Positions 1 to 7,079 of a DNA stretch of 8,544 bases are shown here, piece after piece (within the stretch, counting starts at the first letter, position 1; the number at the start of each line of letters is the position of its first letter). A program made the position numbers and the translations under genes. The stretch comes from Candidatus Zixiibacteriota bacterium (GTDB lineage: Bacteria > SM23-81). The stretch spans positions 1-8,544 of the forward strand of contig DAOVRJ010000098.1 in NCBI GenBank assembly GCA_030628225.1, in the 5' to 3' direction. Below the pieces are notes generated by a model that was not told the origin of the DNA, made no database searches, and saw only the letters and a list, made by a program, of their open reading frames with translations.

Positions 1-1155
1 CTCCACCTGGCCCACCCCCTCCGTGGGAGTCTCGGTGGGAATGCGACGAATCTCCTTACTGGTTATTTCCGGGTCCTGCACCAGCTCCATCATCAGCTCC
101 GCGGCGTACATCAGCTCGATGAGACGGGCCCAGTGTGTGGCCAGGGTGGCATGAACCGGCTTACCCCCCAAAGTTTTATAGAAGCGTTCGTATTCTGCTT
201 GGGCCAGAGGCGTGGTCATGCCATCGGCGGCGTTGAGACGGGAAAGGGGCGTGGCTTTGTAGACACCGCTGTCGGGACCGTCCACCAAACCCTTCCAACC
301 GATCTTCTTTAGGTAGGGGAACTTCATGTAGGTCCAGGGCTCCACATGCTCTTCCAGATGCTTTAAGTAATCGGCGGCTTTAAATTTGGCGAACTCCTGG
401 CCCTTTTGATCCACGACCCGGATATGGCCATCGTAGAAGTTGACCTGATTGTTCTCATCGACAGTGCCCATGGAATAGGTCCGGTGGGCATAGGCATCGC
501 TGAGGATCAGATCCACGTACTTCTTGTTGGCCAGGACGACGTCATCGAAGAGCTGCAGGCTGAACTTGCCGAACTCCACGGCCGTCTTGGCCACCTGCTC
601 GATCTGTTGCCGTTCCTCCTCGTTGATGCTCTTGCTGAACCCACCGGCAAGGGCACTGACCGGATGGATCGTCCGGCCGCCGAGGATTTTGATCACCCCG
701 TGCAGGGCATGACGGGCGTTGATCACCTTGAGGCCGGCCTCGGTGCCCACTTTTTGAATGAGGCCGAAGATATTCCGCTCGGCGGGGCTGGCCTCGGGCC
801 CCACCACGAAATCTGCGCCGGCCAGGATGTAAAAATGTGTGGCGTGGTCGGCGACGAAAAAGGCGCTGTACATCAGCTCGCGTAATTTCTTTCCAGCACT
901 GGGTATCTCCACGTGGTAGACGGCGTCACAGGCTTTGGCCGAGGCCATGTGGTGTGCCACAGGACAAACGCCGCAAATACGCGTGGTGATCCGGGGTAGC
1001 TCCTCCACGGGATGTCCCTCACAAAATTTCTCAAAACCCCGCAGCTCCGGCACCTGAAAGTACACATTGGCCACATCTCCGGCGTCGTCGAGAAAGATCT
1101 CGATCTTTCCGTGCCCCTCCAGCCGGGTGATGGGGTCGATAGTAATGCGTTTCAT
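1..1155 (-). CDS. mvhA: [NiFe] hydrogenase large subunit, MvhA-like (group 3c type), C-terminus cut by window edge
   Basis: This is the catalytic large subunit that splits or forms H2 at a Ni-Fe centre in the cytoplasm. I read 385 residues without a stop. The N-terminus has the large-subunit signature TRLEGHG (residues 10-16, including the conserved Glu13) and the L1 motif RICGVC, with Cys61 and Cys64 as the first two Ni ligands, followed by the typical PVAHHMAS. A GGRTIHPVSA segment is also characteristic. The second Ni-ligand pair (DPCxxCxxH type) and the processed C-terminal tail would lie beyond position 1, as the visible sequence stops after EGVGQVE. The start ATG overlaps the mvhG stop as ATGA, with AGGAGA 8 nt upstream, so the two are translationally coupled. 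Pairing with mvhG and hdrABC supports the Hdr-linked group 3c class over F420-reducing or NAD-reducing types. The group assignment is by context and motifs, not a tree. Confidence 0.95.
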   Translation of the reverse strand, partial: MKRITIDPITRLEGHGKIEIFLDDAGDVANVYFQVPELRGFEKFCEGHPVEELPRITTRICGVCPVAHHMASAKACDAVYHVEIPSAGKKLRELMYSAFFVADHATHFYILAGADFVVGPEASPAERNIFGLIQKVGTEAGLKVINARHALHGVIKILGGRTIHPVSALAGGFSKSINEEERQQIEQVAKTAVEFGKFSLQLFDDVVLANKKYVDLILSDAYAHRTYSMGTVDENNQVNFYDGHIRVVDQKGQEFAKFKAADYLKHLEEHVEPWTYMKFPYLKKIGWKGLVDGPDSGVYKATPLSRLNAADGMTTPLAQAEYERFYKTLGGKPVHATLATHWARLIELMYAAELMMELVQDPEITSKEIRRIPTETPTEGVGQVE

Positions 1156-2111
1156 TTGATGACTCTCCTGCGCAGAATTGAGTAGGGTAGCCCGAAGCGG
1201 TAGAAATACCCAATTGGATTTGGAATCTGGTCCAGTATCCGGTTTATCTCCTCTGGTTCCTCAGCATCGATGATGGAGCCCAGAGCGCTAACGATCTTGG
1301 CCCCCTGGTCGATGACCTTTGGGGGAGGGCCGTAACATCCACGACAGGGCATGTTGACCTGAATGCATTGGGCCCCGCAACCATCTCTGGTAGCGAACCC
1401 GGCACAGAAAATTCCCTGTTCCAGCAAACAGACGTCCGGGTCCGGGATCACCAGATGGGGACGCACAAAGGCCTTGATCTTCTTCTCATTTTTGGTCCGC
1501 GGACACTCATCGCAGACGGTCTTCTGGCCGGCACCCACCACAGAGCCCTTCTCGGGCAAATTGTTGCCTAAAATAGCCTCCAAAACCTCCCAGGTTCGTT
1601 CTCCTGTGGGGGGACAGCCAGGAACGAAGTAGTCCACATCCACCGTCTGGGCCAGGGTCTTAACGGTGTCGTAGAACTCGGGCAGCCGAAGCTCACCTTC
1701 GGGCACCTTTGTTTTGGTCTGGGGTCTGATTCCCTTGGGATTTTTGGTGCTCGGTGTGGTATCGTAGACCCGTTTGAAAATGCCCTCTCGATCGGTCACG
1801 TTGGCCAGGCCTGGGATGCCGCCCTCGTAGGCGCAGGAGCCATAGGCCACCAGCACTTTGCTCTTGCGCCGGAACAACTTGGCCATGTACTCGTTCTCCG
1901 ACGTGCGAATAGCACCGTTAAACAGGGTCAGATCAATACTCCCATCGGGCATGGCCTCCACATGGTGATATTTGAAATCCATGGCGCAAGGCCAGAAAAC
2001 TATCTCCGCCCCGGCGACAAAATCCAGAATCTTAGCCCCTATGTCCAGAATCGATATCTCACATCCCCCACAGCTGGCCGCCCAATAAAGAGCAACTTTT
2101 AGCTTTGCCAT
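1152..2111 (-). CDS. mvhG: [NiFe] hydrogenase small subunit, MvhG-like (F420-non-reducing type)
   Basis: This 319-residue small subunit carries electrons from the Ni-Fe site through three Fe-S clusters towards MvhD. The proximal cluster ligands fit Cys14 and Cys17 (SCGGCE), Cys93 (YGSCAYEGG) and Cys166 (VPGCPPT). The C-terminal half has eight further cysteines (200, 203, 228, 236, 245, 249, 256, 259) in the arrangement of the medial and distal 4Fe-4S clusters of Mvh/Frh-type small subunits. There is no twin-arginine signal peptide, so the hydrogenase is cytoplasmic, unlike periplasmic uptake enzymes. The start has AAGG 8 nt and AGGA 3 nt upstream. The gene follows the FrdA-like gene after 36 nt and ends in an ATGA overlap with mvhA. 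In common Mvh operons mvhD sits next to mvhG; here two Frd-like genes separate them. Confidence 0.95.
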   Translation of the reverse strand: MAKLKVALYWAASCGGCEISILDIGAKILDFVAGAEIVFWPCAMDFKYHHVEAMPDGSIDLTLFNGAIRTSENEYMAKLFRRKSKVLVAYGSCAYEGGIPGLANVTDREGIFKRVYDTTPSTKNPKGIRPQTKTKVPEGELRLPEFYDTVKTLAQTVDVDYFVPGCPPTGERTWEVLEAILGNNLPEKGSVVGAGQKTVCDECPRTKNEKKIKAFVRPHLVIPDPDVCLLEQGIFCAGFATRDGCGAQCIQVNMPCRGCYGPPPKVIDQGAKIVSALGSIIDAEEPEEINRILDQIPNPIGYFYRFGLPYSILRRRVIK

Positions 2112-2147
2112 ACTTCCTGCCTTTTTATATCGTTGAACTGTCGTTGT

Positions 2148-3824
2148 TTAACGGAGGGTCCCTTGATATTGGGTTGTTAGCTGCCTCTTTCTCACCTCGG
2201 GATTGCTGTAATCAGGCAAAAGCATGGGAGCGATACGATCTGTCTTCACGCCGGCCTTTTCCAGCTCCCGATTGTAACGGATCACGTGCTCCAGAGTCGG
2301 CTTTCCCCTGGGCGACTTGGCGCGGCTATACCTGGCAGCGTTCTCCCCGGCAATTCTTCCGAAGACGGTCACGTCCAGCAGAGAATTGCCCATCAGCCGA
2401 TTCTCGCCATGCACACCCCCGGAGACCTCGCCGGCCACAAACAGACCTGGAACGCTGGTCTGGCAACTTTCATCAATCTCCAGACCTCCATTCTGGTAAT
2501 GCAAGGTGGGATGCACCAGCATCGGTTCCTTGGAGATGTCGATCTCATAACGCCGGAACAGGATGCATTTGCCGGGAAATTCCCGTTTGACCGTCCCCGG
2601 GCCCTGAAGCAGCTCGATCATCGGCGAATCCAGCCAGACGCCAAATTTGCCCGTAGGGGTGGGCACGCCTTTGCCTCTGTCCGGGGAACATTCCCTGATG
2701 ACGGCCGCCGCCTCCACGTCCCTTGGTTCGCGCTCGTAGACGAATTGCTCGCCGTCGACGTTGACCAGATTGGCGCCAGCTCCCCGGAACTTCTCGGTGA
2801 TCAGCAGGCCCTCAGCCTGCTCTGGAAAGACGGCCCCGGTGGGATGATACTGCACACTATGCAGAAAACGCAGCTTCACCCCGGCCCGATAGCCCAAAAT
2901 AAGTCCATCTCCTGTAGCGCCATAGTGGTTGGTGGTCATATAGCCCTGCATATGCAATCTGCCGGAGCCACCCGTGGCCAGTACCGTGGCTTTAGCATGA
3001 ACCACGAAATACTCCTCGGTTTCCAGATTGTACAAAATCGCTCCAGCACACTGCCCCTTATTGGTAAGCACCAATTCCACTGCCGGAGAAAACTCAATGA
3101 TTTTTATGTTCTCCGGCCGATTTTTCACCTCATCACGCAGGGTGCGCATGATCTCGGCACCGGTGATCTCGCCGGCATAGTGCATCCGCTTTCGGGATGT
3201 GCCTCCGCCGTGCATGGTCTTCAGTGTGCCATCCGGAAATTTGGAGAACATGGTCCCCATCTTCTCCAGCCAGCCCATCACTTTGGGAGCTTCCAAAACC
3301 AGAGTCGAGACCAGCTTAGGATCGTTGGAAAAATGGCCACCGCCTATGACATCCAGATAGTGATAATATGGGGAATCCTTTCCCCTCTTGGTAGCCGCCT
3401 GAATGCCTCCCTCAGCCATCATGGTGTTGGCGTCTCCCATGCGCAATTTAGTGGCCAGAAGAACCCCAGCACCGCTCTCCTGGGCTAACAGCGCTGCGGA
3501 AGCACCTGCGCCCCCCCCGCCTATGACCAAAACATCGGTCTCGTACGCTACCCTGGAAAGATCGATCTTTTTGGGGTCAACGCGGCTGTGCGCCTCTAAA
3601 AGATCCACCACCTCGTGGGAGATGGAATACCCCTTGCTGGGACCAACTCGAATCTTCCGACGATTGCCTGATTTGAAATCAGGATGGTACTTTTTCAGTA
3701 TCTTCTGCCGATCATCCACGGGAATAGCGGAAAACTCCAAGCCCTTTTTTTTACGCTGCACGCGAGCGGGCCTCGTTTTCTCCACAACCTTCATCAGTTT
3801 CTTCAGCTCAGGCGTATAGGGCAT
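2148..3824 (-). CDS. FAD flavoprotein of the fumarate reductase/succinate dehydrogenase family (FrdA/SdhA-like), soluble
   Basis: This 558-residue FAD oxidoreductase probably interconverts a C4-dicarboxylate pair such as fumarate/succinate or reduces a related double bond. The Rossmann motif IGGGGAGA lies at 101-108. Family active-site residues are present: His327 in QYHPTG, Arg347 in TEKFRGAG, His442 in HYQNGG and Arg476 in HGENRLMGNS, matching the substrate-binding and proton-donating positions of FrdA. The covalent-FAD histidine (SHT before AxxGG) is replaced: the segment reads ANTMMAEGG, with Asn133 at that position, so FAD is probably non-covalent. About 95 residues precede the Rossmann fold, much more than in usual FrdA; they are Lys/Arg-rich (about 15-65). 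I chose the ATG at 3824 because GAGGAGG lies 6 nt upstream; an earlier in-frame ATG at 3857 overlaps the preceding gene and lacks such a site. No transmembrane segment is seen. Methanogen TfrA and L-aspartate oxidase are related alternatives; the true substrate is unproven. Confidence 0.85.
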   Translation of the reverse strand: MPYTPELKKLMKVVEKTRPARVQRKKKGLEFSAIPVDDRQKILKKYHPDFKSGNRRKIRVGPSKGYSISHEVVDLLEAHSRVDPKKIDLSRVAYETDVLVIGGGGAGASAALLAQESGAGVLLATKLRMGDANTMMAEGGIQAATKRGKDSPYYHYLDVIGGGHFSNDPKLVSTLVLEAPKVMGWLEKMGTMFSKFPDGTLKTMHGGGTSRKRMHYAGEITGAEIMRTLRDEVKNRPENIKIIEFSPAVELVLTNKGQCAGAILYNLETEEYFVVHAKATVLATGGSGRLHMQGYMTTNHYGATGDGLILGYRAGVKLRFLHSVQYHPTGAVFPEQAEGLLITEKFRGAGANLVNVDGEQFVYEREPRDVEAAAVIRECSPDRGKGVPTPTGKFGVWLDSPMIELLQGPGTVKREFPGKCILFRRYEIDISKEPMLVHPTLHYQNGGLEIDESCQTSVPGLFVAGEVSGGVHGENRLMGNSLLDVTVFGRIAGENAARYSRAKSPRGKPTLEHVIRYNRELEKAGVKTDRIAPMLLPDYSNPEVRKRQLTTQYQGTLR

Positions 3825-3830
3825 AACGAC

Positions 3831-3837
3831 CCTCCTC
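3831..3837 (-). promoter_or_regulatory. Shine-Dalgarno site of the FrdA-like gene
   Basis: On the minus strand this reads GAGGAGG and lies 6 nt before the ATG at 3824. It is the strongest ribosome binding site in the window. It decides the flavoprotein start in favour of residue MPYTPE rather than the ATG 33 nt upstream. Confidence 0.8.
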
Positions 3838-3853
3838 AACATTGCCTCTGAAC

Positions 3854-4633
3854 TCAAAGATAATCGTTGCTCTCTGGCGTCCAGTCCTCCTCGGCCATCT
3901 CTGGCTCGATCTCTCTCTCTTTATACAACCGCTTCAAATCTTTGATATCTGCACTTTTCAGAGCCCGCAGGGGCCTTTCGTATTTCCCCTTCTCGATCTC
4001 CCGTACTCTCTCGGCCAGGTGCTGTGCTCTGGGGGCGATATGCCTGGCGTAAAGGCGACGACAGAGAACGGCCATATTATACTGAACCAACTCCGCTGGG
4101 CATCGCGCCGCGCACAGACCGCACATAACGCAATCGAAGGAAAGCTCCGCCACCCCAGCCACATCTCCGCGAATGGCCCGGGCCATATACTCCATGACAT
4201 CGATATCCATGGGACAGCTCTTGGTGCAGACGTTACAACCCACACACTTGAATATCTCCGGATAGAGCTTGGACACATCGGCCCCGGTAGGAGATAATTT
4301 CTCGATATCGTACACAGCCTTATTGGCTGGGAAAAAGGGGATCTGGGCCAGATACATATTCGGCTTGACCACCGTCTGGCAGGCCAAACCCACTTCCACT
4401 CGATAGCTGTCCGGCAGGCGAAATACAGTACCACAAGCACCGCAGATACCACCCCGACATCCACAGCCGCGCACCAGCTGATAGCCCGCGTACTCCATGG
4501 CCTTTTGAATGGTCAGGCTGTCCGGAACCAGATGCCTTTGTCCCATGATGAAGATGGGAACGAGCTTCTGCTGCTGCTCCAGCTTTTTCCCGGTGGCGTC
4601 AGCTCGTTTCTTCTTTTTTCGTTGAGCCGCCAT
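3854..4633 (-). CDS. Iron-sulfur subunit, FrdB/SdhB-like N-terminal 2Fe-2S domain plus HdrC-like 2x[4Fe-4S] domain
   Basis: This 259-residue electron-transfer protein is the expected partner of the flavoprotein encoded next. After a Lys-rich N-terminus (residues 5-17) comes a plant-type 2Fe-2S domain with Cys59, Cys64, Cys67 and Cys85 (CRGGICGAC then LAC). Two full CxxCxxCxxxCP motifs follow: Cys130/133/136/140 and Cys168/171/174/178. Classical SdhB/FrdB instead have one such motif and a second, differently spaced one that binds a 3Fe-4S cluster next to the quinone site. Two regular motifs suggest two 4Fe-4S clusters and no quinone chemistry. The C-terminus is helical-looking and charged and lacks the HdrB-like CCG domain of methanogen thiol:fumarate reductase TfrB. 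The ATG at 4633 has GGGAGG 5 nt upstream and lies inside the end of mvhD (35-nt overlap). The gap to the flavoprotein gene is 29 nt. No membrane segment is seen. Confidence 0.85.
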   Translation of the reverse strand: MAAQRKKKKRADATGKKLEQQQKLVPIFIMGQRHLVPDSLTIQKAMEYAGYQLVRGCGCRGGICGACGTVFRLPDSYRVEVGLACQTVVKPNMYLAQIPFFPANKAVYDIEKLSPTGADVSKLYPEIFKCVGCNVCTKSCPMDIDVMEYMARAIRGDVAGVAELSFDCVMCGLCAARCPAELVQYNMAVLCRRLYARHIAPRAQHLAERVREIEKGKYERPLRALKSADIKDLKRLYKEREIEPEMAEEDWTPESNDYL

Positions 4634-5057
4634 CTTGGCCTCCCTTTCTCGACCCTAACTTAATCGGGCCGAGGGCTCTGATCTGCTCGGTAAACTCATC
4701 CATAAGCTGGGCAAACTTTCTCCCCTCTGCGGCGGAAACCCATTCCAGTCTCAGCCGCCCATTTTCTAATCCAAACTGCTTGAGCACCCTCTGGAAAAGC
4801 TCAATCCTCCGTAAAGTCTTATAATTTCCGTCCTGATAATGGCAGTCTCCAGGGTGACAGCCTCCCACGAAAACGCCGTCGGCTCCCCGGTCGAAGGCCC
4901 ACAGGATGTGCTCGGGATCCACCCGACTGGAGCACATAATCCGGATGTTCACCCCGTTGGGAGCATATTCCAGACGGGAGGTGCCAGCCAGATCTGCACC
5001 TGCATACGTGCACCACTTACAAAGAAAACAGACGATCTTTGGCTCAAACATCGTCAT
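4599..5057 (-). CDS. mvhD: MvhD-like hydrogenase delta subunit (2Fe-2S adaptor between hydrogenase and HdrA)
   Basis: This 152-residue protein of the MvhD/FrhD family carries a 2Fe-2S cluster and passes electrons from a hydrogenase (or another module) to HdrA. The family cysteines are present: CFLCKWC at Cys10/13/16, MCSSR at Cys42, and GGCHPGDC at Cys67/72. The start ATG at 5057 overlaps the hdrA stop as ATGA. A second ATG two codons later (5051) is 7 nt from the GGGAG ribosome binding site and may be the real start; the protein would then begin MFEPKIVC. The last 17 or so residues are Gly/Lys/Ser-rich, look non-conserved, and largely fall in the 35-nt overlap with the next gene. MvhD normally precedes mvhG; here the Frd-like pair comes between them, which raises the possibility that MvhD receives or delivers electrons for that pair too. 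Confidence 0.93.
   Translation of the reverse strand: MTMFEPKIVCFLCKWCTYAGADLAGTSRLEYAPNGVNIRIMCSSRVDPEHILWAFDRGADGVFVGGCHPGDCHYQDGNYKTLRRIELFQRVLKQFGLENGRLRLEWVSAAEGRKFAQLMDEFTEQIRALGPIKLGSRKGGQDGGSTKKEETS
4639..4644 (-). promoter_or_regulatory. Shine-Dalgarno site of the FrdB-like gene, inside mvhD
   Basis: The minus strand reads GGGAGG, 5 nt before the ATG at 4633. It lies within the mvhD coding sequence and supports that start despite the 35-nt overlap with mvhD. Confidence 0.65.
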
Positions 5058-7006
5058 TCTCCCAGGACAACTTTCACCATTTCGCGAATTTGATCGTCGG
5101 TAATATTCTGCTGCTGGGTGGCCCCGGAAGGACAGGCTGCTACACAGGCCCCACACCCCTCGCACAACAGCTCGTTGACCCGGACGATATTCTTTTCCTC
5201 ATCAAACTCCCGGGCATCATACGGACAGGCGGAGATACAAATCTTACAGCCGCTGCAAAGGTTCTCGTCGACCACGGCGACGATGGGATCGTGAAGGAGC
5301 ATCTCCTGGGAGAACATACCGATCACCTTTGAGGCTGCTCCGCCAGCCTGAGCAACAGTTTCGGGAATATCCCTGGGACCCTGGGCAGCCCCGGCCAGGA
5401 AAAACCCCGGGGTGAGACTCTCCACGGGCCGCAGCTTAGGATGGGCCTCGCTGAGGAACCCATTCTCGTCGCAAGCCAGCTTCAGATTGGCGAAGAGTTT
5501 CTTGCTGCCCTCAGCCGGCACTGCACCCGTGGCCAGCACTACCATGTCCGCGGTAATCTCCACCTTTTTCCCCGTCAGGGTGTCGACCCCCCAAACCATC
5601 AGTCCGTCGCCGTCTTGAAATATCTTGGAGACCTTACCCCTCAGGTAAACCACCCCTTCCTGTTCTGAAACCCGATGATAGAACTCCTCGTAACCCTTGC
5701 CTGCCGTGCGCACATCGATATAGAAAATATAAGGCTGGCCATCGGGAACGCGATGTTTATAAAGCAAGGCATGTTTGGCCGTGTACATACAACAGAATTT
5801 CGAGCAGTAGGGGAGGTGTTTCTCCGGATCCCGTGAGCCGGCACACTGTACGAAAACCACCTCTTTGGGAACCTTACCGTCAGAAGGTCTTCTTATGACA
5901 CCCTGAGTCGGACCTGATGCGGAAAGAAGACGTTCAAAATGAAGCCCATCAATTATATCAGGGTTTCTGCCATTGCCATATTCTTTAAGTTCCTCGCTTG
6001 GCAAAAGGTCATAACCGGTGGCGACGACGATGGCACCAACGGTCTCCTCTATTATCTCAGGCTTCATATCATAATCTACCGCATTTGGCTCACATACCTC
6101 TTTGCACTTGTTGCAGGCAAGCGGAAAAAGGCCCAGGCAAGCATCTGCATCAATTGTACAGATGGATGGAACAGCTTGTGGGAAAGGAATGTAGATGGCA
6201 TATCTTGAGCCCAATCCCCTTTCAAACTCATTGGGCACAACGACCGGACATACCTTGAAGCACTCGCCGCAGTTATTGCAAAGATCCTCCTTCACATATC
6301 TTGGCTTTTTCAAGATCTTTACATTGAAATTGCCCACATACCCACCTACGTTTACAACCTCGCTGTAAGCAAGCAGCTTTATTTTGGGATGGTGACTGAT
6401 CTCCACCATCTTTGGAGTCAAGATACATTGAGAGCAATCCAGAGTCGGAAATGTTTCAGAAAGCTGCGCCATATGCCCTCCGATGGAGGGCTCCTTTTCC
6501 ACGAGGATAACCTCGTATCCACTGTCGGCGATATCCAGAGCTGCCTGTATGCCAGCGATACCTCCGCCAATAACCAGCGCCCGGCGAGTCATAAATACAC
6601 TTATGGGCGATAACGAATCATTCAGTCTCTCCTTCTCGATGATGCTCTTGGTTATCTTGATGGCTTTTGCCGTGGCGATTTCCTTGTCCTGGTGAACCCA
6701 GCTACACTGTTCACGGATGTTGGCGATCTCACACTGGTAAGGATTCAGACCAACGGCCTCCGAGGCCCGGCGAAAGGTAAATTCGTGAAGGGTCGGGGAG
6801 CAGGCGGCCACGATGATCCCGTCGAGATGTTCCCTCTCGATGGCCTCCTGGATCATCTTCTGGCCAGGATCTGAACACATGTACTGGTAATCAGTCGCAT
6901 AGACCACACCGGGATAGTGGCCAATCTCCTCGACCACCTTTTTCACATCCACCGTCTTGGCGATGTTGATGCCACAACCACAGACGAAAACCCCGATTCT
7001 TTTCAT
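5054..7006 (-). CDS. hdrA: HdrA-like, FAD-containing electron-bifurcating subunit
   Basis: This 650-residue protein is the flavin hub of an Hdr complex. It splits electron pairs between a low-potential path to ferredoxin and a high-potential path through HdrC. Visible parts in order are an N-terminal domain of about 140 residues with Cys9/11/44/69/101; a Rossmann motif IGGGIAGI at 146-153; a DCSQC motif at 190-194; a CxxCxxCxxxCP ferredoxin motif at 243-254; a second cysteine set at 290, 298, 301 and 305; the family signature CAGSRD with YCSKFCC at 388-406; an ATG flavin-fold motif at 492-494; and a C-terminal 2x[4Fe-4S] ferredoxin domain (Cys584/587/590/594 and 615/618/621/625). Length and layout match full-length HdrA. 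AGGAGA lies 4 nt before the ATG. The stop overlaps the mvhD start as ATGA. The central 600 nt are poorer in G+C than both flanks by hand count. QmoA/B-type HdrA paralogues are the main alternative, but hdrB/hdrC and mvh context favours HdrA. Confidence 0.95.
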   Translation of the reverse strand: MKRIGVFVCGCGINIAKTVDVKKVVEEIGHYPGVVYATDYQYMCSDPGQKMIQEAIEREHLDGIIVAACSPTLHEFTFRRASEAVGLNPYQCEIANIREQCSWVHQDKEIATAKAIKITKSIIEKERLNDSLSPISVFMTRRALVIGGGIAGIQAALDIADSGYEVILVEKEPSIGGHMAQLSETFPTLDCSQCILTPKMVEISHHPKIKLLAYSEVVNVGGYVGNFNVKILKKPRYVKEDLCNNCGECFKVCPVVVPNEFERGLGSRYAIYIPFPQAVPSICTIDADACLGLFPLACNKCKEVCEPNAVDYDMKPEIIEETVGAIVVATGYDLLPSEELKEYGNGRNPDIIDGLHFERLLSASGPTQGVIRRPSDGKVPKEVVFVQCAGSRDPEKHLPYCSKFCCMYTAKHALLYKHRVPDGQPYIFYIDVRTAGKGYEEFYHRVSEQEGVVYLRGKVSKIFQDGDGLMVWGVDTLTGKKVEITADMVVLATGAVPAEGSKKLFANLKLACDENGFLSEAHPKLRPVESLTPGFFLAGAAQGPRDIPETVAQAGGAASKVIGMFSQEMLLHDPIVAVVDENLCSGCKICISACPYDAREFDEEKNIVRVNELLCEGCGACVAACPSGATQQQNITDDQIREMVKVVLGE

Positions 7007-7079
7007 CTGTTCTCCTAGGGGGAAAATTTATCTACGAAAACACGATAGCGTTTAAACCGTTCCGCCTAAGGAACCCGGG
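7007..7079 (-). other. 73-nt gap between hdrB and hdrA, the largest inside the cluster
   Basis: The gap holds the hdrA ribosome binding site (AGGAGA at 7011-7016), a perfect 8-bp palindrome GTTTAAAC at 7050-7057, and a short inverted repeat GTTCC/GGAAC at 7059-7074 with a 6-nt loop. The stem is only 5 bp and has no T-run after it, so it does not look like a terminator. A weak internal promoter resemblance on the minus strand (TTTAAA, 16 nt, TAGATA) is too degenerate to call. No small gene is supported. Confidence 0.4.

Noticed and set aside
406-885. 159-codon open frame on the plus strand
   Set aside because: It is antisense to mvhA, which reads continuously with hydrogenase motifs on the minus strand. 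The product is Leu/Asp/Gly-rich with no family features.
2286-3488. 400-codon open frame on the plus strand
   Set aside because: It lies wholly antisense to the flavoprotein gene, whose minus-strand product has clear family motifs. The plus-strand product shows no recognisable domain, so it is a shadow frame.
2148-3824. Identification of the flavoprotein as L-aspartate oxidase (NadB)
   Set aside because: The dedicated FeS partner, the Hdr/Mvh context and the long N-terminal extension do not fit a NAD biosynthesis enzyme, although the missing FAD-linking histidine is shared.
3854-4633. Identification of the FeS subunit as TfrB (thiol:fumarate reductase B)
   Set aside because: TfrB carries an HdrB-like CCG domain in its C-terminal half. 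This protein ends at 259 residues with no CCG motif.
7059-7074. Hairpin between hdrB and hdrA as a transcription terminator
   Set aside because: The stem is only 5 bp and no U-run follows. The genes on both sides are functionally linked, so a terminator is unlikely.
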